A stretch of 64,000 bases of DNA, taken from positions 62,001-126,000 of the forward strand of contig NC_012029.1 of assembly GCF_000022205.1 (NCBI RefSeq), read 5' to 3'. The notes under the pieces were generated by a model. The model searched no databases, had not been told where the DNA came from, and saw only the letters and a list, made by a program, of their open reading frames with translations. Below are positions 54,382 to 61,767 of the stretch, piece by piece. A program made the translations under genes and the position numbers. This DNA comes from Halorubrum lacusprofundi ATCC 49239 (GTDB lineage Archaea; Halobacteriota; Halobacteria; Halobacteriales; Haloferacaceae). The number at the start of each line of letters is the position of its first letter. Position 1 is the stretch's first letter.

Positions 54382-55887
54382 TTAGAACACGTCGTCGGCG
54401 TCGATCGTTCCGTCTCGTTCTGTCCCGCGCACCGTGACCTCCTCGCCGAGCCGGAGGCTCGCGTCGGTCTCGACGCTCTTCGTCCGCTGGCCGTCGTCCA
54501 ACACGACAGGATCGCCGGTCTGGACGACTGTCCCGGTGAACTCGATCTCTTCGGCCGACTGCTCCGCTGTCGCGGTCGCGGCGCCGCCGGATCCACCGTT
54601 CCCGCCGCCGACCCCGCTGTTCCCACCGTCTCCGCCGGTCTCGCCGGCGACGGCCTCGGCGGCCGCCTTCTGTTCGTCTCCAGCGAAGGCGCCGAGCCCG
54701 GTATTGTTTGTCCCGTGCGCGTCGCCGTCGTCGCTGCTCCCGGCGCTACCGGACCCTGAGGCGCCGCCCACCGCATCGCTCCCTTCGTCGAGGACGGTGA
54801 CCGTCGAACGCCAGTTCGCGGAGGCCTCGAGGTCGTCCTGCCAGCCGTCCTGAACCTCCACGTCGGTGAAGACGACGCGGTCGGCCAGCTCGATCTCACG
54901 GTCGGCCTTGTCGCCCCACAGCGCGACGCGGATCTCGCCGGTGTCGTCCTTGATGCGGACGTTCCGGACCTGCCCTTCCGAGCCGTCGTCGCGGTCGAAC
55001 GTGCGCTTCGGATCCGTCTCGATGACGCCCCCGCCGATGTCGACGGTCTCGCCGATCTCCAGTTCGGCGATGTCCGTGGTCTCCGGGACGTACTCCACGT
55101 CCTCGTCGACGCGCTCGACGGTGCCGCGGTCGCCGACGTGGAGCTCCAAGTCGCCGTCGCGCTCGCGGACGTAGCCGTCGCCGACCTCGACGACCTCGCC
55201 GGCCTCGAACTCCTCGACGAGGTCGGCCTTGTCGTCCCAAAGTGTTACGCGCACGCGACCCGTCTCGTCGCCGACGGTGAGGTTGGCGACCCGCCCCTCA
55301 GAGCCGTCGTCGCGGTCGAACGTGCGGATCGAGTCCGTGTCGAGCACCTGCCCGACGAGGTCCACGTCGGAGGCACCGAGCGAGAGGTCCTCCACCCGAT
55401 AGGTGTCGAGCACCTGCACGTCGACCTCGGCGTCCTCGTCCGGCTCGACCTTGTCCGCGCTCACTTCGAGTCCGCTGTACCCCTCTTTCGGGCGGCCCAT
55501 GACGCGGAGCACCTGTCCGACCTCCAACTGCTCTTCGGCCGCGGCTGCCATATCGTCCCACAGTGCGACGCGCACGGAGCCGGAGGCGTCCGCCACGTCG
55601 ACGTTGCAGACGCGGCCCTCCTCGGCGTCCTCGTCGTCGCGCTCGAACGTGCGGATGTCGCCGATGGAGGTCACCTTCCCGAGGAACTTCACGTCGTTCA
55701 TGCCGGGCTCGATGTCGGCGATCGTGTCGGCCTCCTCGTCGCGCAGCTCGTGGGCGATGAGCATGGCCGCGGTCTCCTCGTCGGCGAGTCCGCCCATCTG
55801 CTCCACTTTGTCCTCGACGGCTGCCTCGAATTCCTCGAACTCGACATCGGTGTCGAGATCCTCGTAGACGTCCTCTATCACTCCCAT
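54382..55887 (-). CDS. rpa2: Single-stranded DNA-binding protein RPA (multi OB-fold)
   Basis: A 501-residue replication protein A with a short N-terminal helical region and three clear OB folds (about 60-155, 170-260, 275-380). Each contains a GxVxxxxDIRTFxRDDGxEG repeat and a VRVALWDDxA strand. An acidic/Gly linker (about 375-450) leads to a C-terminal OB-like segment (about 450-501). I recall the Haloferax rpa2 gene as lying close to a histone gene, as here. It coats ssDNA in replication and repair. No clear TATA box was checked. Confidence 0.9.
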   Translation of the reverse strand: MGVIEDVYEDLDTDVEFEEFEAAVEDKVEQMGGLADEETAAMLIAHELRDEEADTIADIEPGMNDVKFLGKVTSIGDIRTFERDDEDAEEGRVCNVDVADASGSVRVALWDDMAAAAEEQLEVGQVLRVMGRPKEGYSGLEVSADKVEPDEDAEVDVQVLDTYRVEDLSLGASDVDLVGQVLDTDSIRTFDRDDGSEGRVANLTVGDETGRVRVTLWDDKADLVEEFEAGEVVEVGDGYVRERDGDLELHVGDRGTVERVDEDVEYVPETTDIAELEIGETVDIGGGVIETDPKRTFDRDDGSEGQVRNVRIKDDTGEIRVALWGDKADREIELADRVVFTDVEVQDGWQDDLEASANWRSTVTVLDEGSDAVGGASGSGSAGSSDDGDAHGTNNTGLGAFAGDEQKAAAEAVAGETGGDGGNSGVGGGNGGSGGAATATAEQSAEEIEFTGTVVQTGDPVVLDDGQRTKSVETDASLRLGEEVTVRGTERDGTIDADDVF

Positions 55888-55962
55888 ACGCGTACCACCT
55901 CGGTTGTCGAGTCCGCGGATAAGCGTTGTCTTTGCCGGGGTCTCGCGGCCGAATCGGACCGT

Positions 55963-56022
55963 TTATTCTGCGGATTCCGCGGCGTCGCCGTCGCGGGTCG
56001 AGGCTTCGTCATACCCGTCCAT
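55963..56022 (-). CDS. Possible 19-residue acidic peptide
   Basis: A short open frame starting ATG at 56022 (MDGYDEASTRDGDAAESAE) and ending TAA, about 75 bases before the RPA start. Its acidic composition is like haloarchaeal proteins, but no ribosome site was found and the frame may be chance. The rest of 55888-56229 shows only the tRNA-Arg promoter region. Confidence 0.2.
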   Translation of the reverse strand: MDGYDEASTRDGDAAESAE

Positions 56023-56229
56023 CGGTCCCGTCGATACAAAAGGTGTGCAATCCGGATCGGCGCCGATGAATCTCCGCGCTCCGTTGTTTCCGCTCCGTGC
56101 TCCCCTCCTCTCGGTACGCCTGTCCGGTGATCGGTCGTGACCGCCTCTCGATCGCACCGTGTGCGACCGTTCGCCATGCGTCTCTCGGACCGTAACCGTC
56201 TTAAGTACTAGCCCGATACGTCTATTCGA

Positions 56230-56302
56230 GTCCTGGTAGGGTAGTGGACTATCCTCCTGGCTTGCGGAGCCAGGGACCGGAGTTCAAATCTCCGTCAGGA
56301 CG
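56230..56302 (+). tRNA. tRNA-Arg (GCG)
   Basis: A 73-base cloverleaf with acceptor GTCCTGG/TCAGGAC (last pair G-U), anticodon stem CTGGC/GCCAG around TTGCGGA (anticodon GCG), T-arm GGAGTTCAAATCTCC and discriminator G. TATA-like CTTAAGTAC lies at 56200-56208. The last 13 bases recur downstream at 56438-56450. Confidence 0.93.
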
Positions 56303-56450
56303 CTCACTTTGCGGCTGTCTCACTTCGTTCGACAGCCGCCGCGTTCGGTCCTAACGTGCCCCACGCTCGCTTTGCTCGCGGCGTCGCCGCTCGCAACGAG
56401 GGCTCCCTGCGGTCGCCCTCGCTCCGCTCGCGTGGGACTCCGTCAGGACG
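56290..56450. repeat. Direct 13-bp att-like repeats flanking a hairpin-rich segment
   Basis: CTCCGTCAGGACG ends the tRNA-Arg (56290-56302) and recurs at 56438-56450, where it is followed by TTTT. The 135 bases between contain GCGGCTGTC/GACAGCCGC (56311-56339) and CCCACGC/GCGTGGG (56360-56436) inverted repeats. This is the pattern left by integration at a tRNA 3' end followed by loss of the element's genes, or by a tRNA-targeting palindromic insert. Confidence 0.65.
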
Positions 56451-56517
56451 TTTTCGGACGCACTAAACGGCGAGCATCACGAGCCGTGCGTGCGTCGAAA
56501 ACCACAGATTTCGGTGC

Positions 56518-58371
56518 TCAGTCGTGTGGGTGGAACCGCTTCATCGCGCGCTTAACCGCATCCGTATCGCCGATAAAGGTGACGTGGTCGCCGTACTCCA
56601 GCACGCTGTCCGCCGACGGCACGTGATTCTCGCCGTCGCGGCTGACGACGGCGACGAAGGTGCCGTCGGGAATCTGTGCGTTGAGGTCGCGAATCGTCTT
56701 TCCGGCGAGATTCTCTGCGGTCACCTCAACCTCCTGAACGTCGTGGCTGTCGCCCAGCTCGCTCATCCAGTGAGTGATCGCCGGCCGCTCGATCTCGTCG
56801 TCGATGGCCACTGCCGTCGCCGTCGGCGAGTCGATCGCCTTCACGCCGATGCTGTCAAAGGCATCGACGTTATCCGGCTCGTTCACCCGTGAATACACCG
56901 CCTCGATGTCGAACTTCGTGATCGCGAGCTGGCATGCGAGGAGGTTGATGTCGTCGTCACCAGTCACCGTGATCACACGCTTGGCGTCTCCGATGCCCGC
57001 GCCGCGCAGCGTCTCCGTGTCGCTGCCGTCGCCCTCGTGCACGGTGAACCCCTCCGAGCGCGCCCGTTCGATCTCTTCGTCGTCTATCTCGACGATGACG
57101 ACGTACTCGCCCCGCCGCTCCAGTCGTGTGGCGAGCGCCCGGCCGACCCGGCCGCCGCCGATAATGATCGTGCGCATTGGTGATACTCCGAGAACGTCAC
57201 CGATCTGTCGCGCCAGGCCGGCCTCGATCGCGACCGTCGCGAAGATGACGGCGAACACCGTCCCGACCAGTAGTTCGCCCGCCGCCACATTTCCGGCTAG
57301 CTCCAGTTCGATGGCGAACAGCGTGGCCACGCTCGCCGGAATGATCCCGCGCGGGCCCACGCTCGCGAGGAACAGCCGTTCCGGCCTCGTGAACCGCTCG
57401 ACGCCGGCCGTGGCGATCAGCGCCCCGAGCGGTCGGAGCACGAGCATGATCACGAGAACGAGAGCGACCGCTCCGAGGCCGAGTGCTGCGATCGCCTCGA
57501 CGTTGATCAGCGCGGCCAGCGAGATGAACACGAACGAGAGGACGACGAGCGTCGTATTCTCCGCGAACCGCTCGATCTCCTCTCTGTTGTTGATGTCGAG
57601 GTTCCCCAGTAGGATCCCGCTCGTCGCGGCTGCCGCGATGCCCGCCTCGGCGGCGACGGCTTCGGCGGCTGCGAACGCTCCGACTGCCGCCGCTAACACG
57701 AGGAACTGGGACGCCTGCACGTCGCGTTCGGGGACCAGATCGCTGTCTAACAGGTAGTAAATCACCACCGTCGCGAGCACCCCCGCAAGCACGCCGACGC
57801 CGAGCCGCTCGACGAACGAGAAGAGTGTCGCCGGAACCCCGAGGTCGTCGAGCAGCAGTGTCTCGAAGATCACCACGGCGACGATCGCGGCCGTCACGTC
57901 GTTGACGATTCCCTCGGTCTCTAGTGCGGCCGCGACGTGGTCCCTGACGCGGACGACGTTGAGTATCGGTGTGATCACGGTCGGTCCGGTCGCCACTAGT
58001 AGCGCACCGATGAGCAGCGATATCTCCCAGTTGGCACCCTCAAAAAACCGGACCGCGGCTGCCGTTCCGAGGAACATTACGAGAGCGCTGATCGTCACTA
58101 GCCGGAGTGATACCGTGGATGCACCCCGGATCCGCTCGATCCGCAGGGCGAACGCCCCCTCGAAGACGATGATCGCGACGCTTATCCCGACAATTATCTC
58201 AAGTCCGTTTCCGAACGTATCTAAGGTGACGAGCCCCAACACCTCCGGTCCCAAGACGACCCCGATGAGGAGGTAGAAGATGACGCTCGGTATCTTTAGG
58301 TGGTGAGCGACCAGCTGAACGACGAGTCCCGACACGAGGATCGCCGCGATGACCGGCAACAGGCTGGACAC
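56518..58371 (-). CDS. Cation:proton antiporter with TrkA NAD-binding domain
   Basis: A 617-residue protein. Residues about 5-385 form a CPA-type antiporter domain with 12 or so helices, including GALLVATGPTVITPIL (the ion-binding TP motif) and EGIVNDVTAAIVAVVIFE (the ND motif). From about 390 a Rossmann domain starts TIIIGGGRVGRALATRLE (TrkA-N), followed by TrkA-C (about 530-612). Similar proteins exchange Na+ or K+ for H+, with gating by nucleotides; the exact ion is not known. Stop at 56518 lies about 70 bases after the 13-bp repeat. Confidence 0.93.
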   Translation of the reverse strand: MSSLLPVIAAILVSGLVVQLVAHHLKIPSVIFYLLIGVVLGPEVLGLVTLDTFGNGLEIIVGISVAIIVFEGAFALRIERIRGASTVSLRLVTISALVMFLGTAAAVRFFEGANWEISLLIGALLVATGPTVITPILNVVRVRDHVAAALETEGIVNDVTAAIVAVVIFETLLLDDLGVPATLFSFVERLGVGVLAGVLATVVIYYLLDSDLVPERDVQASQFLVLAAAVGAFAAAEAVAAEAGIAAAATSGILLGNLDINNREEIERFAENTTLVVLSFVFISLAALINVEAIAALGLGAVALVLVIMLVLRPLGALIATAGVERFTRPERLFLASVGPRGIIPASVATLFAIELELAGNVAAGELLVGTVFAVIFATVAIEAGLARQIGDVLGVSPMRTIIIGGGRVGRALATRLERRGEYVVIVEIDDEEIERARSEGFTVHEGDGSDTETLRGAGIGDAKRVITVTGDDDINLLACQLAITKFDIEAVYSRVNEPDNVDAFDSIGVKAIDSPTATAVAIDDEIERPAITHWMSELGDSHDVQEVEVTAENLAGKTIRDLNAQIPDGTFVAVVSRDGENHVPSADSVLEYGDHVTFIGDTDAVKRAMKRFHPHD

Positions 58372-58547
58372 GTCTACGGTTCGTATGACCGCCGCCCTTC
58401 TTAGTGTACTGGTGCCGGTGCGCCCGGGTCGCCGCCCGCGCCGCCTGCGCCACCCGCGACAAATAACTGGAAGGCATACGCTCGCGGAAACGAATCACGC
58501 CATTGATCCGCACACACGAACAACTATTAACTCGGTTCCTCCTGTCA

Positions 58548-58595
58548 ATGAGTATACGCCCGAGCAAACTCCCCTGCCGGGCGCCCCAACCATGA
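58548..58595 (+). CDS. Possible 15-residue leader peptide
   Basis: ATG at 58548 begins a 15-codon frame (MSIRPSKLPCRAPQP). Its TGA overlaps the next ATG (ATGA, 58592-58595). A TATA-like CAACTATTAAC (58521-58531) lies about 22 to 25 bases before this ATG, a leaderless-type position. It may only be chance. Antiporter promoter elements on the other strand also lie in 58372-58500. Confidence 0.3.
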   Translation: MSIRPSKLPCRAPQP

Positions 58596-58693
58596 TCGTC
58601 CGCAACTCCATTCCGATGCTCGCCCCCCTCTGGAGCGTTGGGAAGCGGGGTCGCGGAACGGTCGTCGATCGCTTCGACGCCGTCGCCGCATAA
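58592..58693 (+). CDS. Possible 33-residue small protein
   Basis: The frame MIVRNSIPMLAPLWSVGKRG to TAA at 58693 overlaps the leader frame by four bases. Mildly hydrophobic N-terminal half followed by basic residues. No family known. Confidence 0.35.
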   Translation: MIVRNSIPMLAPLWSVGKRGRGTVVDRFDAVAA

Positions 58694-58763
58694 CTCCGAC
58701 GCGGGGGCGGTCGGCTTCGCCCGTCGGAGCGATCGCCGCCTTCTCTCTCACCTTCCGATATTT

Positions 58764-58823
58764 GGACCCGGTAGCTCAAGCGGCAGAGCCTCGGGATGAG
58801 GAATCGACTCCCTCTCGGGTCCG
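58764..58823 (+). other. tRNA-like element lacking an anticodon arm
   Basis: In 60 bases, GGACCCGG (58764-58771) pairs with TCGGGTCC (58815-58822; one G-U). Between them are TA (as U8 A9), a perfect D-arm GCTC-AAGCGGCA-GAGC (58774-58789, with the G18-G19 pair), eight bases, and a T-arm GAGGAATCGACTCCCTC (58798-58814) in which TCGA stands at the usual 55-58 positions but G53 and T54 are both A. The anticodon arm and variable loop (about 23 bases) are missing. The start codon of the next gene begins one or two bases after the acceptor helix. Too short and degenerate for a working tRNA. Confidence 0.5.
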
Positions 58824-58824
58824 T

Positions 58825-59091
58825 ATGGCAGTCCACCCCTGCCACCGTGCGACCGATGTCGCGCTCCGGCTGGCGGTCCCGCGCGACGCCGCGGGCGACC
58901 TCCACGCCGGGATCCGCGCTACGATCGCCGGGCGTGACGGTGTCGATGTCGAGACCGTCGACGTCGTCGCTCTCCGGCCGCGCCTCAACGATCTCACCGT
59001 CACGGTCGATGCCTCGATCCGGCTCGCCCCGGGCGTCGAGGTCGACGATCTCAGTGAGACCGTCGGGATCCACGAGGCGCGTCCCCGGTAG
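58825..59091 (+). CDS. 88-residue unknown protein following the tRNA-like element
   Basis: From ATG at 58825: MAVHPCHRATDVALRLAVPR then helical and beta-strand alternation, ending HEARPR. Alpha-beta composition and acid/base balance suit a real small soluble protein. No family recognised. An alternative reading of the same DNA starts at the TTG at 58762 through the tRNA-like element; composition favours the later start. The opposite strand also has an open frame (58495-59229), judged a shadow. Confidence 0.55.
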   Translation: MAVHPCHRATDVALRLAVPRDAAGDLHAGIRATIAGRDGVDVETVDVVALRPRLNDLTVTVDASIRLAPGVEVDDLSETVGIHEARPR

Positions 59092-59190
59092 CAGACGCCG
59101 CCGGGCGATCTCGGTCAACACGCCACCGACCGACGCACCGACTCCGACCGCGGCGCGAGGCTTCGCGCCATCCACCCCAACAACACGACG

Positions 59191-59484
59191 ATGACACGAG
59201 ACCATCCCCCCTCCAGACGCACGAGACACCCCGACCTCTACGCCGGTCCGGCCCCGCCCGACCGCACGCCCTCGTGGCGCGCGACGGTGGTGCTCGCCGC
59301 GCTGCCGGTTCTGACGCTCGCGGTCGCCGCGTTCCCGACCGCGGCCGCGTTCGCGGCGGCGTCCCTTGCCGGCGCGGTTGCCGGTGTGGCTCTCTACCGC
59401 CGGTACCCGGACGCGTTCGACCGCGCGTTCGACCGGGCGCTCTCAGCGTCCGGCGACGAACCCGTCGGCGCTGCCGACGGCTGA
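59191..59484 (+). CDS. Small two-helix membrane protein
   Basis: A 97-residue protein with a basic, proline-rich N-terminal part (about 1-28), two hydrophobic helices (about 29-46 and 49-67), and an acidic/alanine tail. Starts ATG at 59191, 99 bases after the previous gene. Family unknown. Same strand as the preceding small genes and DUF309. Confidence 0.6.
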   Translation: MTRDHPPSRRTRHPDLYAGPAPPDRTPSWRATVVLAALPVLTLAVAAFPTAAAFAAASLAGAVAGVALYRRYPDAFDRAFDRALSASGDEPVGAADG

Positions 59485-59663
59485 TCGCTTCGAGCCACCG
59501 GCTCCCCACTGACGCTCGGCCTTCCGATTCCCGCTGGCGTCCGATCCTTCTCTCTCCGCCCATCGCTGGCGTTTCGCCCTCGTCCTCCCCCGCGCTTCGT
59601 TTTTTCCGGCGGTCACCGCGGGCAGCCTTATTGCTTATAGGTCGGAGTCTCTGACGGACCAAT

Positions 59664-60365
59664 ATGACCGATCGCGAGTGCGGCTCCGGCAGCCGAGAGA
59701 CCGCGGCCGAGGACACCGACGACGGACACGCCGGCGACGAAGGCACCATCCCGACGGTTCCAGCCGCGCTCCGCGCCGGCGCCGCGCTGTTCAACGAGGG
59801 GTACGTCCTCGCCGCGCACGACCCGTGGGAGGCGGCGTGGCTCCCGCTCGCAGAAGGGTCAGACGAGCGTCTGCTCCACGGGCTGATCGCGGCTGCGGCG
59901 GCAACCCACCACGCCGGCGCCCGCAACTGGTCTGGGGCGGTCGGCTGCGCGGGAAACGCGGTCGAGTACCTTGGCGGCGTCGGACCGACGCCGCGGGGGG
60001 TCGACATCGAACCCGTCCGCGACTGGTGTCGTCGGCTCGCGACCGACCCGGAGACGATCGAGCGTACAGCCCCACCGACGCTCCGGATCGAGGGACCCGC
60101 GCTCCGGTTCGGTGATCTCGATCTGCCGGCAGCGCTGCTCGCGGCGCCCGCGCTGGCCGGTGCGGTCACTCACGGCGACGAGGCGACCTTCGAGACCGCG
60201 GCGGGGCTCGCGCGCGAAGAGCGCGAGACGGGTCGGACGCAGTTTGCGGAGCTACTGTTCGCGTTCCTCCGCGAGTCCGACACCCGCCCACAGGTGGCCG
60301 CGCGGCTCGCGGATCACGTGGAACTGGCACAGCGGAAGCGGCGAGATGTCGACGACCTGTTTTAA
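59664..60365 (+). CDS. DUF309-domain protein
   Basis: A 233-residue soluble protein. The acidic N-terminal 30 residues are followed by the DUF309 helical domain, with ALFNEGYVLAAHDPWEAAW (about 40-58, the H-x-x-W-E motif) and LLHGLIAAAAATHHAGARNW (about 68-87). Function unknown; the family occurs in bacteria and archaea. TATA-like CTTATTGCTTATAGG before it (59627-59641). Confidence 0.85.
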   Translation: MTDRECGSGSRETAAEDTDDGHAGDEGTIPTVPAALRAGAALFNEGYVLAAHDPWEAAWLPLAEGSDERLLHGLIAAAAATHHAGARNWSGAVGCAGNAVEYLGGVGPTPRGVDIEPVRDWCRRLATDPETIERTAPPTLRIEGPALRFGDLDLPAALLAAPALAGAVTHGDEATFETAAGLAREERETGRTQFAELLFAFLRESDTRPQVAARLADHVELAQRKRRDVDDLF

Positions 60366-60379
60366 ACGAGCCTTCCCGG

Positions 60380-61276
60380 TCAGGCGCCGTCGGTCGGCGT
60401 GTCGGGATCTGACGGAAAGTTGGGTTCGGCCGGAGGATCGTCGAACCGGGTTTCGCCGCCGTCTGCGGTCGGGTTGTCGTTTTCGTCGCCTGTCTCATCT
60501 TTCGGCTTCCCTTCAAACGTGTAGTCGGCGGAGTTGTCGGCCGGGTCGTAGCCGAGGACCTCGCGGGCGCGTTCGATCGAGTAATAGCGCCGGTCGTTGT
60601 TCGAGATGCCGTAGACGATCTCGTAGCCGTAGTCGGCCTGCAGACACCGGTCGAACAGGTGCCCGCAGTCGCGGTGCGAGAGCCACATCGCCTGCCCGCG
60701 CTCGTACTCCCGCGGCGGGTGGTCCTTCGTGAGGTTCCCGATGCGGACGCAGACGACGCTCATCCCGTGTTCATCGTGGTAGAAGCGTCCGAGCGACTCC
60801 CCGGCCGCCTTCGAGACGCCGTAGAGGTTTCCGGGGCGCGGGAGTTCGGTGCCGTCGAGCCGGTAGCCGTCGTCGGGGCGGTACAGGTCCGGCGTGCGTT
60901 CCTCGGTCTCGTAGCCGCCGACGGCGTGGTTCGAGGAGGCGAACGCGAACTTCTTCACGCCGGCGTCGACGGCGGCGCGCATCACGACCTGCGTCCCGTC
61001 GATGTTATTCCGGAGCACGGAGTCCCACGGCGCTGTCTTCCGTGGATCGCCAGCGAGGTGGATCACCGCGCCGACGCCCTCCATCGCCTCCCGGACGGCG
61101 TCCGCGTTGGTGATGTCGGCGACGTACTGATCGGCATCGGTAACTCCGTCTGGGACCTTCGCCGCCGGGAGCGGCTCCCTATCGAGGAGTCGCCACTCGT
61201 AATCGTCGCCGATGCCGCGGAGGATGGCCTGCCCCACCCGTCCACCGGCGCCCGTCAGCAGGACCGGCTCGTCCAT
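60380..61276 (-). CDS. azf: NAD-dependent glucose-6-phosphate dehydrogenase (Azf type)
   Basis: A 298-residue extended SDR enzyme. The NAD motif GAGGRVGQAI is at 7-16 and catalytic YGVSKAAGE near 147-155 (Tyr and Lys). The sequence is close to the Haloferax volcanii Azf protein as I remember it, which oxidises glucose-6-phosphate with NAD in the oxidative pentose pathway of haloarchaea. A Gly/Asp/Pro-rich tail ends the protein. It could be another sugar-nucleotide SDR, but the DVTDADAV, HLAGDPR and NLYGVSK context supports Azf. Confidence 0.85.
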   Translation of the reverse strand: MDEPVLLTGAGGRVGQAILRGIGDDYEWRLLDREPLPAAKVPDGVTDADQYVADITNADAVREAMEGVGAVIHLAGDPRKTAPWDSVLRNNIDGTQVVMRAAVDAGVKKFAFASSNHAVGGYETEERTPDLYRPDDGYRLDGTELPRPGNLYGVSKAAGESLGRFYHDEHGMSVVCVRIGNLTKDHPPREYERGQAMWLSHRDCGHLFDRCLQADYGYEIVYGISNNDRRYYSIERAREVLGYDPADNSADYTFEGKPKDETGDENDNPTADGGETRFDDPPAEPNFPSDPDTPTDGA

Positions 61277-61354
61277 TCGGTCGTACGTGGGCGCGAGACG
61301 GGCATATATGACACGGTTCGACCGCGATGCGCCGGATCGATGGTTGTCCGCGCC

Positions 61355-61705
61355 CTACAGCTTCTCTCGCGAGATGCTCACGCCGGTCGGCGTGACGATG
61401 ATCTGGTCGTCGCCCTTCTGGACGATGTCGCCGTCGACCTCTCGGGCGACCTGCCGTAGCTCGTCGATGATGTGTTCGATCGTCCGGTCCGACGTAGAGT
61501 GGCGGGTGATGTCTGCGATGACGAAGTCGCCGTCGTAGACGGCGTCTTTGATCGGGATCACGTCGCCCTGGTCGCCGATCTCCGCAATATGTACCTGCAT
61601 GCCCGTTTCCGCGTGCGCCTCGGCAAAGTCGTCGAGGTCGAGCTCGACGTAATCGTCGACGGAGCGGTTCCCGCCGCCGCCGAGGATCTTGCTCATAATA
61701 CCCAT
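61355..61705 (-). CDS. sepF: Cell division protein SepF
   Basis: A 116-residue FtsZ-anchoring protein. MGIMSKILGG is an amphipathic membrane-binding start; the SepF domain (about 25-110) has VDDYVELDLDD, EIGDQGDVIPIKDAVYDGDFVIADI and ITVTPTGVSI-like strands. In haloarchaea SepF recruits FtsZ2. Starts at 61705 (MGIMSK); ATGs lie three codons up and three down. Confidence 0.93.
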   Translation of the reverse strand: MGIMSKILGGGGNRSVDDYVELDLDDFAEAHAETGMQVHIAEIGDQGDVIPIKDAVYDGDFVIADITRHSTSDRTIEHIIDELRQVAREVDGDIVQKGDDQIIVTPTGVSISREKL

Positions 61706-61767
61706 ACACACCACACGACGAGGTCAGACATTAGTTCTTACGTCAGACGCTCTCGTCGAGCCGGTCG

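Noticed and set aside
58764-58823. Functional tRNA gene
   Set aside because: 60 bases only, no anticodon arm, altered T-arm; kept as a tRNA-like element instead.
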